From the NCBI GenBank assembly GCA_021736135.1, contig JAIPGO010000017.1:1-50843 (forward strand): DNA of 50,843 nucleotides, given 5' to 3'. A program made the translations under genes and the position numbers. Shown piece by piece: positions 39,768 to 49,081 of the stretch (position 1 is its first letter; every line of letters starts with the position of its first letter). Source of the DNA: Candidatus Cloacimonadota bacterium (GTDB lineage: Bacteria; Cloacimonadota; Cloacimonadia; Cloacimonadales; TCS61). The notes under the pieces were generated by a model. That model ran no database searches and was not told the origin of the DNA. It saw only the letters and a list, made by a program, of their open reading frames with translations.

Positions 39768-41572
39768 TGTACCGAAAACGCGTTTCCCCCTGGGTACCGA
39801 TAATTCTGCTCTCCGGTATGTATGCGGTGCTGATAATAAACCTTTTTATTATGCAGGTTCTTAATGGTGAAAAATATCTAACAATTTCAGAAAATAACTA
39901 TGTGAGAATTGTTAATATCAATCCTATGCGGGGCAATATCTATGACCGTAAATATAGACCGATAGCCATAAACCGCTCTAGCGATAATCTTTATTTCCGT
40001 CTGAGTGAGTTAAAAGACAAGGGCAATCTGGCAAATTTTATCAGTGCCAGTTTTGATATTGATTCTCTTGCTGTGCGTGAGATAATCCGGAAAAACCGCT
40101 TTCGCCGTTATTATGACATTCCCCTTAAAAAAGGTCTCGACCGTTCTACTCTGGTTAAAATTGCGGAACATTTGAACGAATATCCATCTCTGCGCCTTAT
40201 CTCCGAATATACCCGCTCTTATGAATATCCCAATCATTTTACAGGGCATGTGGGTCCCGTGAGTGAACAGGAATTTGAAGCCCTGAAAGAAGAAGGTTAC
40301 ACCTTGAATAGCAATATCGGTAAAAATGGCCTGGAAAAACAGTACGAGCAAATGCTGCGTGGAAAAAACGGTTACCGCCTGGTTCAGGTTGACGCAACCG
40401 GAAAAGACCTGGAGTTTCTCAAGCATAACCTTTATAAACCAGCGCGGAAAGGAGTCGATCTCATCCTGACTCTGGATAATGATCTGCAAACCTATATCCG
40501 CTCAATTTTCCCGGAAAATAAAAACGGAGCAGTCATTGTGATGGATGTACGCACCGGAGGTATTCTCGCCTATGTCTCTATGCCGGAATTTGATCCCAAT
40601 ATTTTTAGCGGCGAGATCAGCCAGGGCCTCTGGAATGAAATGCTCAATGATCCGGCAAAACCAATGCTTGACCGGGTTGCAAATGGTACTTATCCGCCAG
40701 GTTCCATATTTAAGCCGATAACAGCCGCTCTGGGACTGGAAAGTGGCGTGATAAACGTAAAAACAAAACTGGCATTTTGCGATGGCGGTTTTCAGATCGG
40801 TAACCGGTATTTCAAATGCTGGCAGGAAACAGGTCATGGGAGACTGGCGCTTTCGGATGCACTCAAACTTTCCTGTGATACCTATTTCTACGATTTATCT
40901 CTTAGACTCGATCTGGATGCGATGAAGGCATTTACGAAGGCTAACTATCTTACTCTTAAAACTGGAATAGATCTACCCGTGGAAAGAGCGGGATTTTTCC
41001 CGGATGAAGCCTGGTATCGCGATAATTATGGAAAATATACCGGTATCATCGGTCCCAAGGCAAATCTGTCTATCGGTCAAGGTGAATTATTGATCACTGC
41101 CCTGGAATTCTGCTGTTTCTATAGTGCACTCGCTAATGACGGGCTCTGGCTGCAACCGCATTTTCTGGAAGGATATATTGATAAAGAAAGAGTTAAAGTA
41201 TCTGATTATGAAGCACGCAGTCTGTCTATTTCTCCGGAAACTGTTACTTTCCTGCAGAATGCCCTGGATAGAACGGTTAATGAGCAGCACGGTACCGGCT
41301 CCGGTGCCAGGATCACAGGGACAACTGTCTGTGGTAAAACCGGTTCTGCGGAAAATCACATGGGTGAGCTTACACATGCCTGGTTCGCCGGATATGCCCA
41401 ATGGGAAGAACCGGAAATTGCTTTTGTGGTCTTTGTCGAGAATGCCGGGCATGGTGGAACCATTGCTGCCCCCCTGGCGGGTAAGATTGTTGACTTCTAT
41501 CAGAAACTGCGCTCCGGTGACCCGGAACAATACCTGAAACTGCTGCCGGTAATGGGAGAATCAAATGAATAA
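39767..41572 (+). CDS. mrdA: penicillin-binding protein 2 (elongation transpeptidase)
   Basis: A 601-residue class B PBP. One N-terminal helix (IILLSGMYAVLIINLFIM), the dimerisation/pedestal start RGNIYDRKYRPIA, and transpeptidase motifs Ser313 in SIFK (YPPGSIFKP), SCD (LKLSCDTYFYD) and KTG (VCGKTGSAE). It cross-links lateral wall peptidoglycan with RodA, whose gene overlaps its 3' end by 8 bases. Confidence 0.93.
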   Translation: MYRKRVSPWVPIILLSGMYAVLIINLFIMQVLNGEKYLTISENNYVRIVNINPMRGNIYDRKYRPIAINRSSDNLYFRLSELKDKGNLANFISASFDIDSLAVREIIRKNRFRRYYDIPLKKGLDRSTLVKIAEHLNEYPSLRLISEYTRSYEYPNHFTGHVGPVSEQEFEALKEEGYTLNSNIGKNGLEKQYEQMLRGKNGYRLVQVDATGKDLEFLKHNLYKPARKGVDLILTLDNDLQTYIRSIFPENKNGAVIVMDVRTGGILAYVSMPEFDPNIFSGEISQGLWNEMLNDPAKPMLDRVANGTYPPGSIFKPITAALGLESGVINVKTKLAFCDGGFQIGNRYFKCWQETGHGRLALSDALKLSCDTYFYDLSLRLDLDAMKAFTKANYLTLKTGIDLPVERAGFFPDEAWYRDNYGKYTGIIGPKANLSIGQGELLITALEFCCFYSALANDGLWLQPHFLEGYIDKERVKVSDYEARSLSISPETVTFLQNALDRTVNEQHGTGSGARITGTTVCGKTGSAENHMGELTHAWFAGYAQWEEPEIAFVVFVENAGHGGTIAAPLAGKIVDFYQKLRSGDPEQYLKLLPVMGESNE

Positions 41573-42791
41573 TTACCGGAAACGCAATGAATATGATCGC
41601 GTTTTACTTTTCCTGCTGCTGGTTTTGATGGTCTTTGGCGTCCTGATGATCTATTCGGCATCCACCACTAAAATTGGTGAATCTATAGAGCATAATAATT
41701 TCTATATCCGGCAGATTATTTTCGTAATTATTTCTCTGATTTCTCTGTTTATTTTGCTAAAACTGCCTTATATGCTCATCGAAATTATGATCATCCCGCT
41801 ATTTGTATTAATTCTACTGACCCTGGTAGTGGTTCTGTTTCTCCCGGCTATTAAAGGCTCGCATCGCTGGATAAGCCTGGGCATCCTGGGCTTTCAACCT
41901 TCTGAGCTGGCAAAACTGCTGACGATTATGCTTGTTGCGAAACTGCTGGACGAACAGCATCTTTCACATATTCAGATGTTATTGCGAACTGCCGCCGCTG
42001 CCGTATTACCGGTTCTGCTTATTTTTATAGAGCCCGATCTGGGTACTGCTATGACCCTGGTGATGAGTATTCTTGTCGTTCTGGCTTTCAGTGATCTGCC
42101 TTTTTATTATCTTGTGATACTGGTCAGCCCGCTGCTCAGTATTGTGTTTTCGGTAAATGCTTATGTCTTCAGTCTCTGGATATTGCTTTTAGGTCTTTAC
42201 TTCTTCCGCCAGAAAGTGCACCTCTTAATTGCCGGTCTCGTTGGCATACTTAACGCTTCGCTCTATTTTCTCACTCCCTTCGTCTGGAACAGCCTGAAAT
42301 CATATCAGCAAAACCGGATATTGACCTTTATAAATCCTCTGCACGATCCTTTCGGTTCCGGCTATCAGATTATCCAGGCCAAGATTGCCATCGGTTCCGG
42401 AGGCTGGTTCGGAAAAGGCTTTCTCTTGGGCTCCCAGAAGAACCTGCAATTCCTGCCGGAACACCACACGGACTTCATATTTTCCGTGATTGGTGAAGAA
42501 CTGGGATTTTTTGGTTGCCTAATTTTTATAAGTATTTACATTTTGTTTTTGTATAGAATTGTGCTTAATGTGGGAAAATTGAAACGCAGATTTATGTTTT
42601 ACACCAGTGTGGGAATTATTGCTAATCTCAGCATTATGATGTTCGTCAATATTGGTATGAATATGGGTCTGGTGCCGGCAACAGGCATACCGCTGCCCTT
42701 TATTGCGTATGGTGGCACGAGCCTCCTGTTTAATACGCTGGCATTAGGGGTGATCTTGAAATTTGCTTCCGAAAGAAGCGTGTTTGAATAA
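41565..42791 (+). CDS. rodA: SEDS glycosyltransferase RodA
   Basis: A 408-residue polytopic SEDS protein with about ten helices. IYSASTTKIG, FQPSELAKL, IEPDLGTAM, QAKIAIGSGGWFGKGFLLGSQ, FLPEHHTDFIFSVIGEELG and PLPFIAYGGTSLLFN are the family blocks. It polymerises lipid II glycan strands. It is coupled to mrdA by overlap. The lipoprotein gene follows 14 bases later. Confidence 0.94.
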   Translation: MNNYRKRNEYDRVLLFLLLVLMVFGVLMIYSASTTKIGESIEHNNFYIRQIIFVIISLISLFILLKLPYMLIEIMIIPLFVLILLTLVVVLFLPAIKGSHRWISLGILGFQPSELAKLLTIMLVAKLLDEQHLSHIQMLLRTAAAAVLPVLLIFIEPDLGTAMTLVMSILVVLAFSDLPFYYLVILVSPLLSIVFSVNAYVFSLWILLLGLYFFRQKVHLLIAGLVGILNASLYFLTPFVWNSLKSYQQNRILTFINPLHDPFGSGYQIIQAKIAIGSGGWFGKGFLLGSQKNLQFLPEHHTDFIFSVIGEELGFFGCLIFISIYILFLYRIVLNVGKLKRRFMFYTSVGIIANLSIMMFVNIGMNMGLVPATGIPLPFIAYGGTSLLFNTLALGVILKFASERSVFE

Positions 42792-42805
42792 TATCGGAGG
42801 TTTTT

Positions 42806-43390
42806 TTGGCTAAGTTCAGGTTGCTTGTTTTGCTTCTCGCTCTGCTTTTTCTGCTGAGTGGCTGCGGAACCCATATCTATCTTTTTACCAGAGACGAATA
42901 TCTGGAAAGAGTGAACCTGATCGAAAACTCCGGCTTTGAAGTTGTGGATAATATGGGCTCGGAACTGCCGGCTGGCTGGATCATCCTCGATGATTGCCGT
43001 AATAAGATATTTTTAGATGACCAGATATCGCATTCCGGTGAAAAAAGCCTTAAAATTAAAAAACCGGAACAACAGTTCAAGCTTACTTCCGATTCCTTCA
43101 ATGTTGATCCCACCTGCAGCTACTATTGCCGCTGCTTTATCAAAGCTAATAAAACCTGCAAAGATCCCGTGGTCTTTTATTTCTTCACTTTCGACAGAGA
43201 TAGCCACCAGGTTAACCGCTTTTCTAAACGCATCTACCCTACAGATGAATGGACCGAAGTGGAAATTACCACTGATAACATGAATATGAATTCCGTCTTC
43301 GGCAGGATTGTGCTTTCCATCCCCAGCGAAGCAGATATCAATATCTGGGTTGATGACGTGGAAAGCTATACGATATGCGAGAATAAGTGA
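42806..43390 (+). CDS. lipoprotein with CBM/CenC-like jelly-roll domain
   Basis: A 194-residue lipoprotein. Lipobox LLSGC, Cys20. NLIENSGFEVVDN, LPAGWIIL, SHSGEKSLKI and IWVDDVESY match the carbohydrate-binding CBM4/9/CenC style of fold. It starts at TTG 42806 with GGAGG at 42796-42800. Last gene of the rod-shape operon; it may bind wall or surface glycan (inference). Confidence 0.72.
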   Translation: MAKFRLLVLLLALLFLLSGCGTHIYLFTRDEYLERVNLIENSGFEVVDNMGSELPAGWIILDDCRNKIFLDDQISHSGEKSLKIKKPEQQFKLTSDSFNVDPTCSYYCRCFIKANKTCKDPVVFYFFTFDRDSHQVNRFSKRIYPTDEWTEVEITTDNMNMNSVFGRIVLSIPSEADINIWVDDVESYTICENK

Positions 43391-43534
43391 GACGGCTTGT
43401 TAAATTTTGAATTTTAAATTTTAATGAAAGAGGCTTCGCGCAGCTGGAAAAACGGGAGAAGTGAGAAGTAAAAAGTGAGTCTGATTTAATCTTTCATCTT
43501 TAATCCTCCATCATCCATTGTCCATTGTCCATTG
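43391..43534. repeat. spacer of iterated short words
   Basis: Contains AAATTTTGAATTTTAAATTTTAAT near 43402-43425 and three near copies of CCATTGTC at 43515-43540. No clear terminator lies between the convergent lipoprotein and ABC genes. Confidence 0.6.
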
Positions 43535-45646
43535 TCAATTATCCTGGTATTGCAACCTGTAGAGATCATAATAAAATCCGCGTTTTTCCAGTAGTTCATT
43601 ATGATTGCCTTGTTCCATGATGCGTCCTTTATGCAGCACTATGATGCTATCAGCATTTTTGATTGTGGATAGCCGGTGTGCTATCACCAGTGAAGTTCTG
43701 TCCTGCATCACTATTTCCAGCGCATTCTGGATCAATATTTCTGTCTCCGTATCAATATTGGAAGTGGCTTCATCAAAGATGAAGATTGCCGGATCATAAG
43801 CCAGAACCCGCGCAAAAGCGAGTAATTGACGCTGACCGACGGAAAACGTGGCACCGCGCTCCATTACCGGTTCTTCGTATTTTCCGGGCAGTTTCTCAAT
43901 GAATTTATCTACATTGACCATTTCCGCAACCAGTTTTAACTCTTTATCATCCATCTCTTTATTGAGTACGATATTATCTCTTATTGTTCCTGAAAAAAGG
44001 AAAACGTCCTGCTGCACGATCCCGATCTGTGACCTGATCGCCGGCAGCGTGTAGTCTTTCAGATTAATGCCATCTAATAATATTTCACCTTTCTGGATCG
44101 GATACAATCTGGAAAGCAGGCTGACGATTGTGGTCTTGCCGGACCCGGTATGTCCCACTAAGGCGATCTTTTCACCAGCTCCTACTTTAAAGGATATGTC
44201 TTTTAGAACCCAGTCTTCATTTCGATATGCCATCCAGACGTTACGGAATTCGATACTGCCCTGCAGGTCATTTTCCAGCAGCATTGTGTCAGGTTCATCA
44301 GTTTCCGGTTCCTTGTCCATCAGGTCAAAAATGCGCTCTGCCCCGCTCATGGCTGCCTGCAGAATGTTGAACCTTTCGGCAATACTGTTTATAGGCTCGA
44401 AAAATCTTTCCATATAAGTCAGAAATGCCATAAAAATGCCGATGGTGATCAATCCCTGCAATATCAAACCACCGCCATACCAGAGAATGATGGCAACCGA
44501 TAGCCGGCTGAAAGACCAGATGAATGGTCGAAAAGCTGAGTATAACTTTAACTCGCTGACGGATGCAGCCAGAAAATCGTCATTCTTATCCTGGAAATTC
44601 TTCCTTTTATTCCTCTGCAGATTAAATAGGTTGATGATCTTAATACCGGAAAGGTCTTCTGCCAGAGTGGCATTTATGATCGCCGTCCGCTTGCGCACTT
44701 CCCGATATACCACTCTCACCTTATCGCGGAATACTTTCATCAGCAAGATCACCAGGGGTACAACCAGCATACAAACCAGCGCCAGCTTCCAGGACAAAAT
44801 GAACATGGTGATCACGATCCCGATCAGGATCACAAAATCCTGGATGATCTGGATCAAACCGTTGGAAAGCATCTCGTCCAGCGTGCGCACGTCGTTCATC
44901 ACCCTGGTTACCAGCCGGCCGACGGGATTGCTGTCAAAAAAGGAGGTCGGCATCTTTTCCAGATGTCCAAAAAGCTCTATACGCAGATCATACATGGCAT
45001 GCTGTGCCGCCACGTTGATATATACCACCTGAAAAAATGTGGCAAATAGTTGAACGATGATGATCAATAAATATATCATTCCAAAATGCTTGATCTTATT
45101 CACGTCCCTGCTGCGCAGCGATTGTAACTGCACCGCAGATAATCCGTCAGCCGATTTCAGCTTCTGGTAATCTTTCAAAGGCAATGCCAGTTCCTCGAGA
45201 TCCAATCGAATTGTTCTGATGCTGTCCGGCAGCAGGCTTTGCGCAGAAGCTTCCACGATAATCACTTTATGCCACCAGTCCGGACTGTTTTTAAATAGTT
45301 CCTGCAGCTCCGGCGAAAGGTATCTTTCTCTGGAAGCAGGATAGAGCAGATTATTTCCGTAACGCGTAAATTTTATTTCTTTATTTTCTGCTGCGGTCTG
45401 CTGCGCCAGCGCTACTGATTCCATAACGACCAGGTTACGGTCTGCCGTGATGAAATTATCAACAATTGTTTTGGTGAGTATGGGTATTGTCCAGGTGCAG
45501 GCAGCCAGAACAAGCAGCAGAACAAATGACAGAACCACATAACCCAGATAGGGTTTCAGGTAATGAGTTAATCTGCGGAATAATTCCCGGTCATAAATTT
45601 TCCCCTGCAGATCGTCAGCGTTAACGTCAAAACTCTGGCGTGGCAT
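43535..45646 (-). CDS. ABC exporter half-transporter with large extracellular insert (catalytic half)
   Basis: A 703-residue half-transporter. Six membrane helices, then an ATPase domain with Walker A GHTGSGKTT, signature FSVGQRQ (deviant LSGGQ), and Walker B IFIFDEATSNID with the catalytic Glu. Between helix 1 and helix 2 is an insert of about 130 residues (from about 60 to 195) predicted outside the membrane. GAGGA at 45652-45656 sets ATG 45646, just inside the stop region of its partner. With the next gene it makes a heterodimeric exporter of the TM287/288 type; the substrate is unknown. Confidence 0.88.
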   Translation of the reverse strand: MPRQSFDVNADDLQGKIYDRELFRRLTHYLKPYLGYVVLSFVLLLVLAACTWTIPILTKTIVDNFITADRNLVVMESVALAQQTAAENKEIKFTRYGNNLLYPASRERYLSPELQELFKNSPDWWHKVIIVEASAQSLLPDSIRTIRLDLEELALPLKDYQKLKSADGLSAVQLQSLRSRDVNKIKHFGMIYLLIIIVQLFATFFQVVYINVAAQHAMYDLRIELFGHLEKMPTSFFDSNPVGRLVTRVMNDVRTLDEMLSNGLIQIIQDFVILIGIVITMFILSWKLALVCMLVVPLVILLMKVFRDKVRVVYREVRKRTAIINATLAEDLSGIKIINLFNLQRNKRKNFQDKNDDFLAASVSELKLYSAFRPFIWSFSRLSVAIILWYGGGLILQGLITIGIFMAFLTYMERFFEPINSIAERFNILQAAMSGAERIFDLMDKEPETDEPDTMLLENDLQGSIEFRNVWMAYRNEDWVLKDISFKVGAGEKIALVGHTGSGKTTIVSLLSRLYPIQKGEILLDGINLKDYTLPAIRSQIGIVQQDVFLFSGTIRDNIVLNKEMDDKELKLVAEMVNVDKFIEKLPGKYEEPVMERGATFSVGQRQLLAFARVLAYDPAIFIFDEATSNIDTETEILIQNALEIVMQDRTSLVIAHRLSTIKNADSIIVLHKGRIMEQGNHNELLEKRGFYYDLYRLQYQDN

Positions 45647-45648
45647 CT

Positions 45649-47397
45649 TTAATTCCTCGCAGCCAGTTTTTCTTCGAGTTGCTGCTTTTCCCACAGACTG
45701 TGATAAAGTCTGCCGGCTGACAGCAATTCCCGATGTGAGCCCTGTTCGGCGATCTTGCCGTTTTCCAGAACGATGATCATATCGGCATGCTGGATGGAAG
45801 ATATTCGGTGAGCTATAATGATGGTCGTTTTATTTTTTCTGATACTGATCAGATTTTCCAGCAGCGTTTTTTCGGTTTTGGTATCCACTGCCGAGAGCGA
45901 ATCATCAAAAATGAGTATTTCGGCATCTGAGAGTATGGCGCGCGCTATGGCCAGCCGCTGTTTCTGTCCTCCGGAAAGCGTAACGCCGCGTTCGCCTACT
46001 TCCGTGTCATAGCCATCTTCAAAATCCAGTATTTCGGCATGCACCTGCGCCAGTTCTGCCACCTGCCTCACTTCTTCGTCACTGGCGGATGGCTTGCCCA
46101 GGCGTATGTTATTGGCTACCGTATCCGAAAAAAGGAAAATATCCTGCGGCACCATTACCACGGTGCGGCGCAGGAGCTGCAGCGGTATTTCATAAATCTC
46201 CCTGCCCCCGATATAGATCGCCTCGCGGGGTGGATTATATATTCTGGTCAGAAGCTCGATCAACGTGGTTTTCCCGCAACCGGTCCTGCCCACGACAGCC
46301 AGGGTTTTTCCCTGCTGCAAAGAAAGATCTATCTGCTTCAGCACGGGTGGACCTTCTCCATAACTGAAACTCAGGTTCTTCAGTTCCAGAGTTCCCTTCA
46401 GTGAAGTAAGTGTCTGATCTGCTTCCGGACCGTTGGTTACTTCAGGTGATATGTCAAATATAGTGTTCAAGCGCATCATAGAGGCTTTACCTCTCTGGTA
46501 AAGATTGATCGCCATTCCTATTGCCATAACGGGCCAGGCAAACATGCCCAGATAAGTGGAAAAAGCTACAAATTCCCCGATCGTGATCTCTTCTCCGATT
46601 ACTTTTATGCCGCCGAAAACTATCACGATGCCCATGGATATGCCGATGATGAAACCAAAGGAAGGATGGAATACTGCGGCCAGCTTCACCAGCGCAATAT
46701 TCTCATCAACATAGTTTTTAGCTGTCTTGCTGATCTTTTCCTTTTCCGAAGTTTCCTGTCCGAATGCCTTGATAACGCGGATTCCGGAAATGCTTTCCTG
46801 CACCCTGCCGCTCATATCGGCAAAGATTTTCTGCACATGCCGGAACCGGTGATGTATCTTCTGCCCAAAGATCGTAATGATCACGGTAAGTATCGGCAAT
46901 GGTATCACGGCTAATAAGGTCAGGCGCAGATTTATATTGGTCATAAAAGCAAAAGTGATAACTGAAAAGAATGATATCTCCACCAGGATTACAAATCCGA
47001 ACCCGAAAAGCATACGCACTGCATTCAGGTCATTGATGGCATAAGCCATCAGATCTCCGGTATGCGAATGATTAAAGAAGTTCTGTGATAATTTTAATAA
47101 ATGCTCGTAATACATCTGCCGCAGGTCACGTGCCAGCCGTAAGGATGACCCGATCAGCGTTAAGCGCCATAATCTGCGTAAGGTTGCCATCAGCAGAGCC
47201 AGCCCGATGATCATCAAAGAATATTTCACCAGTTCCGCCTGCCGGAATCCCGGCTCCCGCAGCTTGTCTATGGCGATCTGAACGATTTTGGGGATATATA
47301 ACTGCACAAAATCCACCGCCATCAACAGAAACAGCCCCAGCAGGATGAATCCGGCATTTTTCTTCAGGATCGGCAATACCCGGCTGAATGTTTTCAT
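45649..47397 (-). CDS. ABC exporter half-transporter with degenerate catalytic site
   Basis: A 582-residue half-transporter with six helices. Walker A is GRTGCGKTT and the signature LSGGQKQ is intact, but Walker B ends IFDDSLSAVD: Asp stands where the catalytic Glu should be. In heterodimeric exporters this half has an intact signature that serves the partner's consensus site; the partner's deviant FSVGQ fits the complementary degenerate site. The ATG abuts the glyQ stop (TAAATG) and is coupled to it. Confidence 0.88.
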   Translation of the reverse strand: MKTFSRVLPILKKNAGFILLGLFLLMAVDFVQLYIPKIVQIAIDKLREPGFRQAELVKYSLMIIGLALLMATLRRLWRLTLIGSSLRLARDLRQMYYEHLLKLSQNFFNHSHTGDLMAYAINDLNAVRMLFGFGFVILVEISFFSVITFAFMTNINLRLTLLAVIPLPILTVIITIFGQKIHHRFRHVQKIFADMSGRVQESISGIRVIKAFGQETSEKEKISKTAKNYVDENIALVKLAAVFHPSFGFIIGISMGIVIVFGGIKVIGEEITIGEFVAFSTYLGMFAWPVMAIGMAINLYQRGKASMMRLNTIFDISPEVTNGPEADQTLTSLKGTLELKNLSFSYGEGPPVLKQIDLSLQQGKTLAVVGRTGCGKTTLIELLTRIYNPPREAIYIGGREIYEIPLQLLRRTVVMVPQDIFLFSDTVANNIRLGKPSASDEEVRQVAELAQVHAEILDFEDGYDTEVGERGVTLSGGQKQRLAIARAILSDAEILIFDDSLSAVDTKTEKTLLENLISIRKNKTTIIIAHRISSIQHADMIIVLENGKIAEQGSHRELLSAGRLYHSLWEKQQLEEKLAARN

Positions 47398-48249
47398 TTA
47401 TTCCTTAGTATCGTATTTTTCCATATAAAGATGGGCACATTTACGGGCAAGATTGCGGATGCGCCCGATATAAGCGGCTCTTTCCGTTACGCTGATCACT
47501 CCCCGCGCATCGAGCAGATTAAAAGTATGTGAACATTTCAGCAGATGATCATAAGCCGGATATACCAGTTTTTTAGCCAGCAGCTCTTCGCTTAAGGCCT
47601 CGTGATCATTAAAATGACGGAACATTATTTCCACATTCAGCGCCTTGAAATTATATTCGCTGAACTCCACTTCCCGGTCAAAGAATAGTTCCCCGTATTT
47701 CGTTGTATCATTATAATTCAGATCTTTGAAATTATTCACATCCTGAATGTATATTGCCAGCCGTTCCAGTCCATATGTCAGTTCCACGCTGATGGGAAAG
47801 CATTCCACGCCGCCCACCTGCTGAAAATAGGTGAACTGGCTGATCTCCATACCATCCAGCCAGACTTCCCAGCCCAGTCCCCAGGCTCCCAGGGTCGGCG
47901 ATTCCCAGTCGTCTTCCACGAACCGGATGTCATGCTTTTCAATTTCAATCCCAATTGCCCGCAGACTCTCCAGATAAAGATTCTGGATATCGTCCGGTGA
48001 CGGCTTGATGATCACCTGAAATTGATAATAATGCTGCAGGCGGTTAGGGTTTTCACCATATCTTCCATCTTTCGGACGCCGGCAAGGCTGCGCATAAGCC
48101 ACTTTCGTTTCACCTTTACCTAATGCGCCGAAGAAAGTTCCCGGATGGAAAGTCCCCGCTCCCACATTTTCATCATAAGGCTGAACAATATTGCAGCCCT
48201 TTTCAGCCCAGTATTTCTGTAAAGTCAGTATTATATCCTGAAAATTCAT
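47398..48249 (-). CDS. glyQ: glycyl-tRNA synthetase alpha subunit
   Basis: A 283-residue Gly[66 protein letters not shown] and the class II motif 3 region [11 protein letters not shown] are all conserved. It charges tRNA-Gly as an alpha2beta2 enzyme with GlyS. GAGGTAACG precedes the ATG. glyS, normally next to glyQ, is replaced here by the ABC exporter pair, so the beta subunit must be encoded elsewhere. Confidence 0.95.
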   Translation of the reverse strand: MNFQDIILTLQKYWAEKGCNIVQPYDENVGAGTFHPGTFFGALGKGETKVAYAQPCRRPKDGRYGENPNRLQHYYQFQVIIKPSPDDIQNLYLESLRAIGIEIEKHDIRFVEDDWESPTLGAWGLGWEVWLDGMEISQFTYFQQVGGVECFPISVELTYGLERLAIYIQDVNNFKDLNYNDTTKYGELFFDREVEFSEYNFKALNVEIMFRHFNDHEALSEELLAKKLVYPAYDHLLKCSHTFNLLDARGVISVTERAAYIGRIRNLARKCAHLYMEKYDTKE

Positions 48250-49081
48250 CGTTACCTCATTCCCAAAAAAAATCTCAGAAAGTTACTTCTTTTCCCCCCT
48301 CTCTCTTAGTCAAGTTATTAAATCACCGGAACCCTCCCTGAAAGGGAATAGTGAGAAGAAAATAGTGATCAGTGATCGGTAATCGGTGATGGGTTTATAT
48401 GTCCTATGAGTCCCATAAGTCTTATATTAAGAAAATGTGAGACCCGGAAAAGTGGACGTTCTCCAAAGCGAACACAGTGAGTTTGGGGAATGAACACGAA
48501 TATTTACTCCAGAATCCGAGGTAAAGGTGGGTGATCTGGAAGTTGAGATATATGTTCAAAGGTGAACGGTAATCGGCAATGGATTTAGCTCAACAGGAAC
48601 CCCGAATCCCCAATCGGCTCTTTTTATATGTCCTATTATTCAGAAACCGAGACCCGCGACTGGATATCCGAGAACAGAAAATTAGGACTGCCCTGATTTA
48701 CCGACTCACGACTTACGAATCACGAATCACGCTGAACGAAGTGAAGTCTCATTTTCTCCCCTCTATCCGTCAATCAGTCTTTCCGTCCTTCCGTCTCCCC
48801 CTCGCCCCCTCTTTTTTTTTTACACATTCCGCAAATTTCCTGCAGCTATAAAATGATTTACAAAACCCATGTGTAAATTGCACATAAAACGCATTTATTT
48901 AGATTCCAATATTTTATATTACTTAGCAAAAATGTTCCAGGTTACTAAAGATCATTATTGTATCATATACGGGAGTCGAAATCCGAGATCAGAGTCGGGA
49001 AACGGTACACAGGGCATCACTGTCCTGATTTTTTCGGATCTCAGGTTTCGGATCTCGGGTCTCGAAAAAAGGAGGTTTATT
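48250..49081. other. repeat-rich gene-free spacer
   Basis: No convincing gene was found. It holds a third, diverged copy of repeat B core (48463-48486) embedded in AGTGGACGTTC (48451-48461) and GGGGAATGAACACGA (48485-48499). It also has iterated GTGATCGGTAATCGG words (48365-48393), TATGTCCTATGAGTCC words (48398-48425), TCACGA words (48702-48731), TCTTTCCGTC words (48773-48797) and an inverted pair of CCGAGATC/CGGATCTCGG words at 48973-48999 and 49035-49064. The last pair sits just ahead of the ribosome-binding site of the final gene. Confidence 0.6.
48451..48499 (+). repeat. dispersed repeat B, distant mosaic copy
   Basis: AGTGGACGTTC, then CCAAAGCGAACACAGTGAGTTTGG with one change from the 28 kb copies, then GGGGAATGAACACGA. 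At 28341-28380 the two outer blocks flank a different centre. GTTC...CCAAA on the left can pair with TTTGG...GAAC on the right. Confidence 0.75.

Noticed and set aside
48869-49081. In-frame extension of the final ATPase gene
   Set aside because: It runs through iterated intergenic words, while ATG 49082 has a perfect ribosome-binding site.
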